Shown: positions 53,308-63,912 of the stretch, in pieces
How positions within the stretch are numbered: position 1 is the first letter of the stretch
How the letters are laid out: the number at the start of each line of letters is the position of its first letter
Origin: Dyella sp. RRB7
Lineage (GTDB): Bacteria > Pseudomonadota > Gammaproteobacteria > Xanthomonadales > Rhodanobacteraceae
Direction of reading: 5' to 3'
Length of the DNA stretch: 64,000 nucleotides
Assembly (NCBI RefSeq): GCF_022761115.1
Contig: NZ_JAKWJS010000003.1
Location: 124,001-188,000, forward strand
Notes under the pieces: model-generated
The model's input: only the letters and a program-made list of their open reading frames with translations
What the model was told of the DNA's origin: nothing
Databases searched by the model: none
Position numbers and translations under genes: made by a program

Positions 53308-53610
53308 ATGAGCTACCAGCCTTCCGTTTACCGAAGCACCAATACGCTCTCCATCGCAAGCCTGGTATTCGGCATCACGGCATGGTGCGCCCTGCCTATG
53401 CTGGGTGCCGTGGTAGCCATCGTGTGCGGCCACCTGGCGCGCGCTGAAATCCGCCGCGCGCCGGCAGGTTCGATGGATGGCGATGGCATGGCCGTGGCCG
53501 GCCTGTTGCTTGGCTATCTGCAGCTGGCCTTTATCGCCTTGGCGATGCTGTTCGTGTTCGGCGCCCTGTTGCTCGGATTCGGCATCGCCTCCCACTTCCT
53601 GCACTGGTAA
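53308..53610 (+). CDS. DUF4190 membrane protein
   Basis: 100 aa with two or three hydrophobic helices: IASLVFGITAWCALPMLGAV, then GHLARAEIRRAP, and AGLLLGYLQLAFIALAMLFV. DUF4190 is a small inner-membrane domain of unknown function. Separated from the ALDH gene by about 70 nt. Confidence 0.78.
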   Translation: MSYQPSVYRSTNTLSIASLVFGITAWCALPMLGAVVAIVCGHLARAEIRRAPAGSMDGDGMAVAGLLLGYLQLAFIALAMLFVFGALLLGFGIASHFLHW

Positions 53611-53743
53611 GCACTCATGAATACGACGCGGAATGGGACGGCCGAGTGTTCTTCGCCTTTCGATTTCCGCAGCTGTCGCATCGTCGCCGCTACTGGCCAG
53701 ACGCTGCGGGTGGATAGTGGCCAGATCCTGACGAGGTGAACGC

Positions 53744-54511
53744 ATGAGCGATCTCAAGCCTACCGAGCGCTTCAGTGATCGCGTCGCCGATTACGTGCGT
53801 TATCGCCCGGACTACCCCCAGGCCATGCTGGCGTGGTTGCAGGACGAGCATGGCGTGAACCCGCACGAATGGGTGGCCGACATCGGCGCGGGCACCGGCA
53901 TTTCCAGCAAGCTGTTCCTCGATGGCGGCTACCACGTAATCGCGGTGGAACCCAATGCACCCATGCGTGCCGCCGCCGAGCAATGGCTGGGCGACCACGA
54001 GCGCTTCCGCATCGTCGACGGCCGCGCCACCGCCACCGGCCTGGATGACGCCAGCGTCGACCTGGTCATCGTGGCGCAGGCTTTCCACTGGTTCGACCAG
54101 AACGCGGCGCGGCGCGAGTTCCAGCGCATCCTGCGGCCGAATGGCCTGGTCGCCATCATCTGGAATTCGCGCCGGCTGGTGGGCACGCCGTTTCTTGAAG
54201 GCTACGAAGCGTTGCTGAAGACCTACGGCACGGATTACACCAGCGTCGCCGAGCGTTACGGCGATGAACCCCAGATGCGCGCATGGTTCGGCGAAGGTTA
54301 TCTCGGCATGGGTCGTTTCGATCACGGCCAGAAGCTGGATTTCGAGGCCTTGAGTGGCCGCCTGATGTCTTCGTCGTATGCGCCGCGCGCCGGCCATCCT
54401 TCCCATGAGCCGATGATGCAGGCCCTGCGCGAGCTGTTCGACCGCTGCGCCGTCGACGGCCGCATCGGCTTTGACTATGACACTGTCGTTTATGTGGGCA
54501 AGGTGCCCTGA
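53744..54511 (+). CDS. Class I SAM-dependent methyltransferase
   Basis: 255 aa. SAM-binding motif I is [15 protein letters not shown], with acidic [10 protein letters not shown] and the later [11 protein letters not shown], as in the Methyltransf_11/ubiE-like group. The substrate is unknown. It is followed 2 nt later by pyrD, so probably co-transcribed. Confidence 0.88.
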   Translation: MSDLKPTERFSDRVADYVRYRPDYPQAMLAWLQDEHGVNPHEWVADIGAGTGISSKLFLDGGYHVIAVEPNAPMRAAAEQWLGDHERFRIVDGRATATGLDDASVDLVIVAQAFHWFDQNAARREFQRILRPNGLVAIIWNSRRLVGTPFLEGYEALLKTYGTDYTSVAERYGDEPQMRAWFGEGYLGMGRFDHGQKLDFEALSGRLMSSSYAPRAGHPSHEPMMQALRELFDRCAVDGRIGFDYDTVVYVGKVP

Positions 54512-54513
54512 CC

Positions 54514-55551
54514 ATGTATGACCTGATCCGCCCCTTGTTGTTTGCGCTCGATGCGGAAAACGCCCATCGCCTGACGTTGTACGGGCTCGATGTGGCCCAG
54601 CGCAGCAACTTCATCCACCTGATCGCCAAGCCGCCGGCCGAGCTACCGACCACCGCGTTTGGCATCCGCTTCCCCAACCCGGTGGGGCTGGCGGCGGGCC
54701 TGGACAAGAATGCCGACCATCTCGACGCGCTGGGCGCGCTGGGTTTCGGCTTTGTCGAAGTGGGTACCACCACGCCGCGTCCGCAGCCCGGCAACGACAA
54801 GCCGCGCATGTTCCGCCTGCCCCGCCACGAGGCGGTGATCAACCGGCTGGGCTTCAACAACGACGGCGTCGATGCGCTGGTGCGCAACGTGCGGCAGTCG
54901 AGTTATCGCGGCGTGCTGGGCATCAATATCGGCAAGAACAAGGACACCCCCAACGACCAGGCGGTGGACGACTACCTGTTCTGCCTGCAGCGCGTGTATG
55001 CGCTCGCCAGCTACGTCACGGTCAACATCTCCTCGCCCAACACCCAGGGCCTGCGCGACCTGCAGGAGGAAGCCACGCTGCGCCGTTTCATCGAAACGCT
55101 GCGCGAGGCGCAGGAGCGTCTCGGTTCACAGGCGGGCGCGCGCAAGCCGATGCTGCTGAAGATCGCCCCCGACCTGAGCGAGACCGAACTCGACGCCATT
55201 GCCGAGGTGTTGCTTGCCGCTGGCGTGGACGGCGTGATCTGCACCAATACCACCATCGATCATTCGTCCGTGGCCAGCGATCCGCACGGCCATGAGATGG
55301 GCGGACTTTCCGGCAAGCCGCTGTTCGCACGCTCCACCGCGGTGTTGCGCGGCATGCGCAGGCGCGTGGGCGACCGCATCGGCATCATCGGCGTGGGTGG
55401 CATCCTGGATGGCAACGACGCAGCGGAGAAGATCGATGCCGGCGCCGCGCTGGTGCAACTGTATTCGGGCATGGTCTATCGCGGCCCGGCGCTGATCGCC
55501 GAATGCGTGGAAGAAATCCGTCGCCAGCGAGAGGACACCCAGGGTGGTTGA
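54514..55551 (+). CDS. pyrD: Dihydroorotate dehydrogenase (quinone), class 2
   Basis: 345 aa. Membrane-associating N-terminal helices, then [32 protein letters not shown], and the catalytic Ser region [15 protein letters not shown]. The FMN phosphate-binding site [15 protein letters not shown] is near the C-terminus. Oxidises dihydroorotate to orotate in pyrimidine synthesis using quinone. Its end overlaps the murB start by 8 nt if the GTG is used. Confidence 0.96.
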   Translation: MYDLIRPLLFALDAENAHRLTLYGLDVAQRSNFIHLIAKPPAELPTTAFGIRFPNPVGLAAGLDKNADHLDALGALGFGFVEVGTTTPRPQPGNDKPRMFRLPRHEAVINRLGFNNDGVDALVRNVRQSSYRGVLGINIGKNKDTPNDQAVDDYLFCLQRVYALASYVTVNISSPNTQGLRDLQEEATLRRFIETLREAQERLGSQAGARKPMLLKIAPDLSETELDAIAEVLLAAGVDGVICTNTTIDHSSVASDPHGHEMGGLSGKPLFARSTAVLRGMRRRVGDRIGIIGVGGILDGNDAAEKIDAGAALVQLYSGMVYRGPALIAECVEEIRRQREDTQGG

Positions 55552-56581
55552 GCGCATTGACATGGGTGGCTATACGCTGATCGAGAACGCTTCGCTGGCA
55601 AACCGCAATACGCTGCGCGTGGATGCGCGGGCCAGGCTGCTGGCCGAAGTGCGCGATGCCTCCAAGCTGCCCGAACTGCTGGACTTTCCCGCCGTGCGCA
55701 ACGGTCGCCTGCTGGTGCTGGGCGAAGGCAGCAACATGCTGTTCACCGGTGACGTCGACGGTACCGTGCTGGCGATGGCCACCAGCGGCGTCCAGGTAGA
55801 ACACGATGGCGACGTCGCGCGCATCGCGGTGGCCGCGGGCGAGCGCTGGGACGACTTCGTGCGCTGGACGCTGGGCCAGGGTTTCGCCGGGCTGGAAAAC
55901 CTGATCCTGATTCCCGGCACCGTCGGCGCCGCCCCCATCCAGAACATCGGCGCCTACGGCACCGAAGTGGCCGAATTCATCGAAAGCGTGGAAGCATGGG
56001 ATACGCAGGAGCGCCGCGTGGCGACACTCGACCGCACGGCCTGCGCGTTCGCCTACCGCGACTCGCTGTTCAAGCAGCAGCCGGGCCGCTACATCGTCAC
56101 CGCCGTGCGCTTTGCCCTGCCCCGCACGCGCGAGCTGCGGCTGGACTACGCCGGCATCCGCGAAGAACTCGCCCGCATGGGCGTGGCCAAGCCGGCGCCG
56201 TTCCATGTGGCCGAAGCGGTGGTGCACCTGCGCACGCGCAAGCTGCCCGACCCTGCCGTGATCGGCAATGCCGGCAGTTTCTTCAAGAATCCCATTGTCG
56301 ACGCCAGCATCGGTGAGGCGCTCAAGCGCGAACATCCAGAGCTGGTCGCCTGGGTTGGCAACGATGGTCGCTGGAAACTGTCAGCCGCGTGGCTGATCGA
56401 AACCAGCGGCTTCAAGGGCCAGCGCGATGGCGACGCCGGCATTTCCAACCGGCATGCGCTGGTGCTGGTCAATCATGGCCGCGCCACCGGCGCCGAGCTG
56501 TGGGCGTTCGCCCAGCGCGTGATCGAAGGCGTGCAGGCAAGGTTCGGCGTGCGGCTGGAGCCCGAACCGATCGTGGTCTAA
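55544..56581 (+). CDS. murB: UDP-N-acetylenolpyruvoylglucosamine reductase MurB (type I)
   Basis: 345 aa from the GTG at 55544, which has GAGAGGA upstream and overlaps pyrD; ATG 55562 is the alternative. FAD-binding [20 protein letters not shown] and [20 protein letters not shown] are clear. Catalytic residues lie in [17 protein letters not shown] (Arg), NAGSFFKNP (Ser) and PEPIV (Glu). It completes UDP-MurNAc for peptidoglycan. Confidence 0.95.
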   Translation: MVERIDMGGYTLIENASLANRNTLRVDARARLLAEVRDASKLPELLDFPAVRNGRLLVLGEGSNMLFTGDVDGTVLAMATSGVQVEHDGDVARIAVAAGERWDDFVRWTLGQGFAGLENLILIPGTVGAAPIQNIGAYGTEVAEFIESVEAWDTQERRVATLDRTACAFAYRDSLFKQQPGRYIVTAVRFALPRTRELRLDYAGIREELARMGVAKPAPFHVAEAVVHLRTRKLPDPAVIGNAGSFFKNPIVDASIGEALKREHPELVAWVGNDGRWKLSAAWLIETSGFKGQRDGDAGISNRHALVLVNHGRATGAELWAFAQRVIEGVQARFGVRLEPEPIVV

Positions 56582-56617
56582 CCGGCGGCGCGCTTCGGCT
56601 CGCGCCGCCCCGCGGCT

Positions 56618-57862
56618 TCAGGCCTTCGCCCGTGCGGCCACGCGCGGGCCATCCAGCGATGGCAGGAACACCGTGATCACGCCGATCAGCGGCAGGTACG
56701 CGCACAACCCGTAGACGTACTCGATGCCACGCGCATCGGCGATGTGCCCCAGCACGGCGGCGCCGATGCCGCCCATGCCGAAGGCGAAGCCGAAGAACAG
56801 GCCCGAGATCATGCCCACGCGGCCGGGAATCAGCTCCTGCGCGTAGACCAGGATGGCCGAGAACGCGGAGGACAGGATCAGGCCGATGATCACCGTAAGC
56901 ACGCCGGTCCAGAACAGGCTGGCATGCGGCAGCAGCAGCGTGAACGGCGCCACGCCGAGGATCGACGCCCAGATCACCCACTTCCTGCCGACGCGGTCGC
57001 CGATGGGGCCGCCGAACAGCGAACCGGCCGCTACCGCGAACAGGAACACGAACAGATGGGCCTGTGCGTTCTGCACCGACACGCCGAACTTGTGGATCAG
57101 GTAGAAGGTGAAATAGCTGCTGAGGCTCGCCAGGTAGAAGTACTTGGAGAAGATCAGCAGGCCGAGGATCAGCAGCGACCAGGCCACCTTGGCGCGGGTC
57201 AGCACCACTGCCGAGGCATGCCGCGCCTTCGCTTTGCCGCGCACCGCGTGGTGAGTGCCGTACCAGCGACTCACCTGCAGCAGCACCACGATGGCCAGCA
57301 ACGCGGCCAGCGAGAACCACGCCACGCTGCCGCGCCCATGCGGCACGATGATCCACGCCGCCAGCAACGGCCCCAGCGAGGCGCCCGCATTGCCGCCCAC
57401 CTGGAACAGTGACTGGGCCAGGCCGTGCCGCCCGCCGGATGCCATGCGCGCCACGCGCGACGACTCGGGATGGAACACCGACGAACCGGTGCCCACCAGG
57501 GCGGCCGCCGCCAGCAGCACGGGGAAGTTCGGCGCCACCGCCAGCAACAGCAGGCCGCATAGCGAGAAGCCCATGCCCACCGGCAGGGAATACGGCATCG
57601 GCTTCTTGTCGGTGATCATGCCGACCGCCGGCTGCAGCAGCGAGGCGGTGAGCTGGTAGGTCAGCGTGATCAGGCCGATCTGGCCGAAACTCAGCGAAAA
57701 ATCGCTCTTGAGCACCGGATAGATCGCCAGGATCAGCGACTGGATCATGTCGTTGAGCAGGTGCGAAAAGCTGATGGCACCCAGGATGCGAAATTCGGTA
57801 CCGGACTCGGCGCGGGCAGCGGGAGCCGACGACAGCGGCAGGTCTTCAACGCGGGTTTGCAT
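56618..57862 (-). CDS. Fosmidomycin-resistance-type MFS exporter (Fsr family)
   Basis: 414 aa with 12 helices. ILGAISFSHLLNDMIQSLIL and GTGSSVFHPESSRVARMASG are Fsr-typical, as is QVGGNAGASLGPLLAAW. Exports fosmidomycin-like or other small compounds. It is divergent from an AraC-family gene that may regulate it. Confidence 0.88.
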   Translation of the reverse strand: MQTRVEDLPLSSAPAARAESGTEFRILGAISFSHLLNDMIQSLILAIYPVLKSDFSLSFGQIGLITLTYQLTASLLQPAVGMITDKKPMPYSLPVGMGFSLCGLLLLAVAPNFPVLLAAAALVGTGSSVFHPESSRVARMASGGRHGLAQSLFQVGGNAGASLGPLLAAWIIVPHGRGSVAWFSLAALLAIVVLLQVSRWYGTHHAVRGKAKARHASAVVLTRAKVAWSLLILGLLIFSKYFYLASLSSYFTFYLIHKFGVSVQNAQAHLFVFLFAVAAGSLFGGPIGDRVGRKWVIWASILGVAPFTLLLPHASLFWTGVLTVIIGLILSSAFSAILVYAQELIPGRVGMISGLFFGFAFGMGGIGAAVLGHIADARGIEYVYGLCAYLPLIGVITVFLPSLDGPRVAARAKA

Positions 57863-57968
57863 GGGGACGTGGGGGCTCAGTGACTGGGGGATGCGGCAGA
57901 GCGTCGCGGTTGCTTCGCCAAGGCGGCCACCTTAAAGTGAGGTTGGCCGGCCCGCACACGTCAGCGGG

Positions 57969-57982
57969 TCAATTTCTATTGA
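57969..57982. promoter_or_regulatory. Small inverted repeat upstream of the AraC gene
   Basis: TCAAT-TTCT-ATTGA, perfect 5-bp arms, 15 nt before the AraC start codon in the fsr-araC divergent region. A possible regulator site. Confidence 0.4.
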
Positions 57983-57996
57983 ATTTGGGCCAACCC

Positions 57997-58779
57997 ATGC
58001 GTAACGCCCGTGCCGACGCTTTCGAAAACACTCCACGCGACGTCATCGCGACCGGCAACGATTACCCACCCCACTACGTGCTGGCCACCCACTCGCATCG
58101 GCGTGGCCAATTGCTCTACGCCTCCACCGGCGTGCTGACCACCATCACCAGCGAGGGCAGCTGGGTGGTGCCGCCGCGTCGCGCGCTGTGGATTCCGGCG
58201 GGCATCGCGCACGAGGTGCACATGGGCGGCCCGGTCGCCACGCGCAGCGTCTATGTGACCCCCGACGCCGCGCTGGCCGCCGGCCTGCCCGGGCGCTGCC
58301 AAGTGATCGCCGTCTCGCCACTGCTGCACGAACTGCTGCAGGAAGCGGTGGATTTGCCCGCCGAGTACGACCTGGACGGCCGCGACGGGCGCGTCATGAC
58401 GCTGTTGCTGGAAGAAATCCGCCGCATGCCGACGCTGCCGCTCAGCGCGCCGCTGCCGCACGAAAAGCGCCTGGCCAGCCTGTGCCGGGAACTGCTCGAC
58501 CGGCCATCGCAGGAAGTGAAGATCGACGACATGGCGCGGCATGCCGGCATGAGCCGCCGCCACTTCACGCGCACGTTCCGCGATGAAACCGGCATGAGCT
58601 TCACCGCGTGGCGCCAGCAGGCGTGTCTGCTGGCCGCGCTGACCCGCCTGGGCAACGGCGAGCCGATCACCCAGGTGGCGGTGGAGCTGGGCTACGGCAG
58701 TCCCAGCGCATTCACCGCCGCCTTCCGCCGCGTGCTGGGTGCCGCGCCCAGCCGTTATCTCGCCACGCCGACAGCATGA
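57997..58779 (+). CDS. AraC-family regulator (cupin plus HTH, NimR-like)
   Basis: 260 aa. The N-terminal cupin (ATHSHRRGQLLYASTGVLTT, RALWIPAGIAHEVHMGG) is followed by two HTH motifs: IDDMARHAGMSRRHFTRTFR and TQVAVELGYGSPSAFTAAFR. This is the NimR/YeaM-like arrangement, in which the regulator controls the adjacent divergent exporter. ATG 57997 is chosen; the frame is open upstream into the intergenic region. Confidence 0.87.
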   Translation: MRNARADAFENTPRDVIATGNDYPPHYVLATHSHRRGQLLYASTGVLTTITSEGSWVVPPRRALWIPAGIAHEVHMGGPVATRSVYVTPDAALAAGLPGRCQVIAVSPLLHELLQEAVDLPAEYDLDGRDGRVMTLLLEEIRRMPTLPLSAPLPHEKRLASLCRELLDRPSQEVKIDDMARHAGMSRRHFTRTFRDETGMSFTAWRQQACLLAALTRLGNGEPITQVAVELGYGSPSAFTAAFRRVLGAAPSRYLATPTA

Positions 58780-58817
58780 ACGCGCGCATCAGCGGCCGAT
58801 GACGCATCGTTGGGCGT

Positions 58818-58833
58818 TGTCATGGGAATGACA
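58818..58833. promoter_or_regulatory. Inverted repeat upstream of ppk1
   Basis: TGTCAT-GGGA-ATGACA, perfect 6-bp arms, 143 nt before ppk1. The half-site resembles the TGTCA core of Pho boxes but in inverted arrangement; could be an operator. Confidence 0.35.
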
Positions 58834-58975
58834 GGCTTGTTGCGCACTATGTCCGGCAGGTAACAGCGCGAGTCGTGCTGCGCTGCCATGGCCCGGTCTT
58901 CATCGGCGCCGTACTACTATGCTATTTCGCGGATCAGCGCGGTTCCCTCGCGCCCGCCCATCGAACGGTGAACCG

Positions 58976-61177
58976 ATGAGTACTGATGTCGTTCGTCCCA
59001 GCGCCCTGCCCGACGCCGAAGCCACCGGAATCGCACCCGTGGCGCCCGCCGCCGGAAAGGCTGAAAAAGTTGCCGCGCCCACGCCGGCAGCGGCACCGGA
59101 CCTCAACGACCCCAGCCTGTACATCAATCGCGAACTGTCACAGCTGCAGTTCAATATCCGCGTGCTGGAACAGGCACTGGATGAGCGCAAGCCGATCCTC
59201 GAACGTCTCAAGTTCCTGCTGATCTTCTCCAGCAACATGGACGAGTTCTTCGAGATCCGCGTGGCGGGTCTCAAGAGCCAGATTGCGTTCGATCATGAAA
59301 TCGTCGGTCCCGATGGCCTGGCGCCGCGTCGTGCGCTGGCCGAGATCAGCGAGATCACGCACAAGCAGATCGAGCGGCAGTACACGATACTCAACGACCG
59401 CATCCTGCCTGAGCTGGCACGGCACGGCATCCGCATCGTGCGCCGCAACGAGTGGTCGAATAAGCAGAAGCTGTGGGTGCGCCGCTATTTCCGCCATGAG
59501 GTCGCGCCGCTGGTGACGCCGATCGGCCTGGATCCGACCCACCCGTTTCCGTTGCTGGTCAACAAGAGCCTCAACTTCATCGTGCAGTTGGAAGGCACCG
59601 ATGCGTTCGGCCGCGATTCGGGCCTGGCCATCGTGCCGGCGCCGCGCGTGCTGCCGCGCCTGATCCGGCTGCCCGACGATGTCAGCGAGGGCGGCGAAAA
59701 CTTCGTGCTGCTCTCCTCGATCATCCACGCCCATGCGGAAGAACTGTTCCCCGGCATGTCGGTGCGCGGTTGCTACCAGTTCCGCCTGACCCGCAACGCG
59801 GACCTCACCATCGATCCGGAAGACGTCGAGGATCTCGCGCGCGCCTTGCGCGGCGAGCTGTATTCGCGTCGCTTCGGCGATGCGGTGCGCCTGGAAGTGG
59901 CCGACAACTGCCCGCCCGAGCTCACCGGCTACCTGCTGCGCCAGTTCGGCCTGGCCGCCGCCGAGATGTACGAGGTGAACGGCCCGGTGAACCTGGCACG
60001 CTTGTTCGGCCTGGCCAGCAAGACGCATCGCCCGGAACTGGAATATCCGCCGTTCACGCCGTCGATCCCCAAGGCGCTGAAGAAGGCCGAGGACCTGTTC
60101 CAGGTGATCGGCCGGCAGGACGTGCTGCTGCTGCACCCCTACGAGTCGTTCGCGCCGGTGGTCGACCTGCTGCACCAGGCCGCCAAGGACCCCAGCGTGC
60201 TGGCGATCAAGCAGACGCTGTATCGCAGCGGCGCCAACTCCGAGATCGTCGATGCGCTGGTGGACGCCGCGCGCGCGGGCAAGGAAGTGACCGTGGTGAT
60301 CGAGCTGCGCGCACGCTTCGACGAGGAATCCAACCTCACCCTCGCCTCGCGCCTGCAGCAGGCCGGCGCCATGGTGATCTACGGCGTGGTGGGCGTGAAG
60401 ACGCACGCCAAGCTCATGCTGATCCAGCGCCGCGAAGGCGAGGAACTGGTGCGCTATGCGCACCTGGGCACCGGCAACTATCACACCGGCAACGCGCGCC
60501 TGTACACCGACTACAGCCTGCTCACCTCCGACCAGGCGTTGTGCGAAGACGTGCACAAGCTGTTCAGCCAGCTCACCGGCATGGGCAAGCTGCTGCAGAT
60601 GAAGAAGCTGCTGCATGCGCCCTTCACGCTGAAGAAGACGCTGCTGGAACTGATCGCCCGCGAGACGGCGCACGCGGTGGCCGGCCGCCCGGCGCAGATC
60701 ATCATCAAGGTCAACGCGGTCACCGACGCCAAGATGATCAAGGCGCTGTACAAGGCCAGCATCGCCGGCGTGAAGGTGGACCTGATCGTGCGCGGCATGT
60801 GCTGCCTGCGCCCGGGTGTGCCGGGCGTGTCGCACAATATCCGCGTGCGCTCGATCGTCGGGCGCTTCCTGGAACACAGCCGCGTGTACTGGTTCGCCAA
60901 CAACGGCGAGGAGAAGTTCTATCTCGCCAGCGCCGACCTGATGGAACGCAACCTGGACCGCCGCGTGGAAACCGGCTTCCCGATCGAGGGCAAGAAGCTG
61001 CAGGCGCGCCTGAAGAAGGAGCTGGACCTGTACCTCAGCGACAACTCCAGCGCATGGCTGCTGCAACCCAATGGACGCTATGTGCGCACGCAGCCCGGAT
61101 CGAACCAGAGCGTGCGCAATGTGCAAGCGCAATTGCTGGAGAAGCTGTGCGGCACGGGATTGACGACTGACGCGTAA
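58976..61177 (+). CDS. ppk1: Polyphosphate kinase 1
   Basis: 733 aa, making polyphosphate from ATP. After a Pro/Ala-rich N-terminal extension come [36 protein letters not shown], and in the catalytic part [13 protein letters not shown] and [20 protein letters not shown] with the phosphorylated histidine. The long extension before YINREL (about 48 residues) is unusual. ATG 58976 is used because the frame upstream is not conserved. Confidence 0.95.
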   Translation: MSTDVVRPSALPDAEATGIAPVAPAAGKAEKVAAPTPAAAPDLNDPSLYINRELSQLQFNIRVLEQALDERKPILERLKFLLIFSSNMDEFFEIRVAGLKSQIAFDHEIVGPDGLAPRRALAEISEITHKQIERQYTILNDRILPELARHGIRIVRRNEWSNKQKLWVRRYFRHEVAPLVTPIGLDPTHPFPLLVNKSLNFIVQLEGTDAFGRDSGLAIVPAPRVLPRLIRLPDDVSEGGENFVLLSSIIHAHAEELFPGMSVRGCYQFRLTRNADLTIDPEDVEDLARALRGELYSRRFGDAVRLEVADNCPPELTGYLLRQFGLAAAEMYEVNGPVNLARLFGLASKTHRPELEYPPFTPSIPKALKKAEDLFQVIGRQDVLLLHPYESFAPVVDLLHQAAKDPSVLAIKQTLYRSGANSEIVDALVDAARAGKEVTVVIELRARFDEESNLTLASRLQQAGAMVIYGVVGVKTHAKLMLIQRREGEELVRYAHLGTGNYHTGNARLYTDYSLLTSDQALCEDVHKLFSQLTGMGKLLQMKKLLHAPFTLKKTLLELIARETAHAVAGRPAQIIIKVNAVTDAKMIKALYKASIAGVKVDLIVRGMCCLRPGVPGVSHNIRVRSIVGRFLEHSRVYWFANNGEEKFYLASADLMERNLDRRVETGFPIEGKKLQARLKKELDLYLSDNSSAWLLQPNGRYVRTQPGSNQSVRNVQAQLLEKLCGTGLTTDA

Positions 61178-61214
61178 CCGGCGCGTCGATCCCGCCCGCG
61201 CCGGATAACGGGCA

Positions 61215-61772
61215 TCAGGCCTTTACGAACCGCTTCACCCACGCCACGTACCGGTCCACAAAGCCCTGCAGGAATTTCTGCGTCCCTTCGTTGCCGATAT
61301 GGCCCTCGGCGTCGAACAGGCCTTCCTTGTTCTGGATGAACACTTCCGGCTGATCCAGCGTGGGCACGTCCAGGTAGGCCAGCACGTTGCGCAGATGCTG
61401 CTGGGCCAGCGCGGTGCCGGTGGCGCCTATGGAGACACCGATCAGCGCGCCCGGCTTGCCGGCAAACGAGTTGGTGCCCCAGGGGCGCGAGCCGATGTCG
61501 ATGGCGTTCTTCAGCACCCCGGGAATCGAGCGGTTGTATTCGGGGGTGACGAAGAGCAGCGCATCGGCGGCCTCCACTTGCTGCTTGAGCCGCTGGCACT
61601 CGGCCGGATAGGCGGCATCGAAGTCCTGGTTGTAGAGCGGCAGGTTGTCGATGCGCACGTGATCGAAGCTGAAGTCGGCCGGCGCCAGCCGCTCGACCGC
61701 CCGTGCCAGGTGCCGGTTCAACGAGTCCTTCCGAAGGCTGCCTACGAATACGGCGACGCGGATCTTGCTCAT
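61215..61772 (-). CDS. NADPH-dependent FMN reductase (chromate/quinone reductase-like)
   Basis: 185 aa flavodoxin-like fold. VAVFVGSLRKDSLNRHLARA is the FMN-phosphate loop, and VTPEYNRSIPGVLKNAIDIG is the conserved signature of the ChrR/ArsH group. Reduces quinones, azo dyes or chromate. ATG 61772 with AGGAG upstream. Confidence 0.9.
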   Translation of the reverse strand: MSKIRVAVFVGSLRKDSLNRHLARAVERLAPADFSFDHVRIDNLPLYNQDFDAAYPAECQRLKQQVEAADALLFVTPEYNRSIPGVLKNAIDIGSRPWGTNSFAGKPGALIGVSIGATGTALAQQHLRNVLAYLDVPTLDQPEVFIQNKEGLFDAEGHIGNEGTQKFLQGFVDRYVAWVKRFVKA

Positions 61773-62045
61773 GCCTGTGCGCTCCTGCGGTGGGGAGTGG
61801 GAGGGGGATCTCAAAGCAGTGGAGTGCAAGCATGACAGCGCAGGCGGTTAAACCCTCGTGATCGCCAGCCCCGGCCACAGGACGGCTGGGGGCAACCTGT
61901 CGTGTAGCCTTCTATGCCTTTTGACGTAAAGAAGCGCGGCTGCCCGTCCGGCATCATGGATACCCGGTACGCATGGATGACGCATCCCCGGCGCTTCTGA
62001 TGCGCCAGGGATGACCGGAACGACCAGGGAAATACGCACCTGCCC

Positions 62046-63821
62046 ATGCAGCGGGAGTGCGTCGAAACAGGGGCACGGCGAATGGGTGGGCGGATCGCAT
62101 CGACAGCGAGGCGTGGCCGATGGCGGGTGCTCTGCATCCTCGCCCTGGCTGTGCTCGTGCCGTTGGCGCATGCCGGCACGGCCATGACCGGCGCCTCGCG
62201 CGAGGTACGACCCGGCGACACGCCCCAGGGCGTGCTGGAGGCATTCCGGCGGGGCGAGCTGGCGGGCTTCGATCCGTATCTGCTGCAGCGCTTTTCGCGG
62301 CAAGGCCAGGGCACCTGGGTGGTACTGCTGCCGCAACCGCCGCTGACCGGCGAGGAGCGCGTGCTGTCCATCTACCCGCCGCCCCTGGCCGCGGTGACCA
62401 TGCTGGCCCCGGACGGCACCGCGCTCACCCAATCGCTGGACGATTTCGGCGCCACCGCCCACGGCAACGGGCGGCTGGCGTACCGCATCAGCGAGACCAC
62501 CCCGGCCTCGGCCCCCATCCTGCTCAGGTTCGAGCCGGCAGCGGTGCACGCCTCGCCGGTGAGCTTCCAGCTGCAGTCATGGAGCGAGTACCTGCAGGCG
62601 GATGCACGCTGGCTGGTGTTTGCCAGCGCCTGCTTCGCGATCATGCTGGCGATGTCATTGATGGCGCTGTGCATGGCGATGATGCTGCGCGACGGCACCT
62701 TCGCCTGGTACGCCGGCTACGTGCTCTGCTATGCGCTGATCCAGGGCATCCAGACCGGCTACCTGTTCCACCCGCTCGGGCTGACTTGGCTGGCCGGCAC
62801 GGCCGCGCTGGTCAGCTCGTCGGCCATGGCGCTGTCGCTGGCCTTCGCCGCGATGTTCCTGGCGCGCTTCTGCGAGCTGCCGCGCTATGCTCCGCTGCTG
62901 CATACCCCCACGCTTACGCTGGCCGTGGGCATGCCGCTGGTGGTGTTGCTGCGCAGCTGCCAGATTCCCCTGTTGCAACAGACTGCCCAGGTGCTGATCG
63001 GCCCGCTGCTGCTGATCGGCACCCTGCTGCTGTTGCTGGCGGCGGTGACAGCGGCGGTACGCGGTGCGCGGCCGGCCTGGTTTTTCCTGGTGGGCTGGAC
63101 GCCGCTGCTGGTGCTCACCGCCTTGTCCAGCAGCCAGACCAACGGCATGCTGGCCGACGTCATCTGGCTCAGCGACGCCTGCCTTGGCGCCGGGGCCTTC
63201 GAAGCGATCGTGCTGTCGCTGGGCCTGGCCGATCGCGCCCTGCTCATGCGCCACGATCGCGACCTGGTGCAGGAGCTGGCCGACAACGACGCACTGACCA
63301 ACGTGCTCAATCGCCGGGCCTGGAGCGAAAGCGTCAGCAAGGTGCTGGCGAGCGGCAGCGCGCAGCCGGTGGCGCTGCTGTTTCTCGACCTGGATCACTT
63401 CAAGCTGCTCAACGACCGCCAGGGCCACGCCGCTGGCGATCGCGCCCTGGTGGCGGTGGCGGAGGCATTGCGCCATGAGTTGCGTCCCCACGACCTGCTG
63501 GGTCGCTACGGTGGCGAGGAGTTCGTCGCCATGCTCTATGGCATCGAGCAAGCCCAGGCCATGCAGGTGGCCACGCGCCTGTGCCGTCGGGTGTATCGCC
63601 TGGAGATTCCGGTCAACGACAAGGGCCTGATACTCAGCGTGAGCATCGGCATCGCCATGCGCATGCCCGAGGACACGGTGGAATCGCTGGTCGAGCGCTC
63701 CGACCACGCCATGTACCGGGCCAAGCTGGCCGGCCGCAACCGCGCGCGCCTGGACGAGGCGCTGGAGACCCCCGTGCGTCGCCCCTGGCCAAGGGCCGTC
63801 GAAAGCGATCGCCGCGCCTGA
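62046..63821 (+). CDS. Membrane diguanylate cyclase (7TMR-DISM plus GGDEF)
   Basis: 591 aa. Signal peptide, periplasmic 7TMR-DISMED2-like domain (LLQRFSRQGQGTWVVLLPQP), seven membrane helices (about 185-400), short coiled linker, and GGDEF domain. The active-site signature is intact (RYGGEEF), and the inhibitory RxxD site is intact too (RPHD five residues before GGEEF), so a feedback-inhibited cyclase is expected. NRRAWSES and DHAMYRAKLAGRN are typical. The start has several nearby candidates (62046, 62082). Confidence 0.9.
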   Translation: MQRECVETGARRMGGRIASTARRGRWRVLCILALAVLVPLAHAGTAMTGASREVRPGDTPQGVLEAFRRGELAGFDPYLLQRFSRQGQGTWVVLLPQPPLTGEERVLSIYPPPLAAVTMLAPDGTALTQSLDDFGATAHGNGRLAYRISETTPASAPILLRFEPAAVHASPVSFQLQSWSEYLQADARWLVFASACFAIMLAMSLMALCMAMMLRDGTFAWYAGYVLCYALIQGIQTGYLFHPLGLTWLAGTAALVSSSAMALSLAFAAMFLARFCELPRYAPLLHTPTLTLAVGMPLVVLLRSCQIPLLQQTAQVLIGPLLLIGTLLLLLAAVTAAVRGARPAWFFLVGWTPLLVLTALSSSQTNGMLADVIWLSDACLGAGAFEAIVLSLGLADRALLMRHDRDLVQELADNDALTNVLNRRAWSESVSKVLASGSAQPVALLFLDLDHFKLLNDRQGHAAGDRALVAVAEALRHELRPHDLLGRYGGEEFVAMLYGIEQAQAMQVATRLCRRVYRLEIPVNDKGLILSVSIGIAMRMPEDTVESLVERSDHAMYRAKLAGRNRARLDEALETPVRRPWPRAVESDRRA

Positions 63822-63912
63822 GTCCCTGCGCGCCAGGCACGGGCGAAAAATCGACAAGCCCATGCCAACCGCCGGGTTACGCTGGGCGCTCCAACGCATG
63901 GGAGCAAGCCTC

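Noticed and set aside
57942-57994. GTTGGCC and GGCCAAC inverted repeat in the fsr-araC region
   Set aside because: Arms are only 7 bp with 39 nt between them; the smaller TCAAT-TTCT-ATTGA site is a better candidate.
59138-61132. 664-codon minus-strand frame opposite ppk1
   Set aside because: Antisense shadow; ppk1 on the plus strand carries all family motifs.
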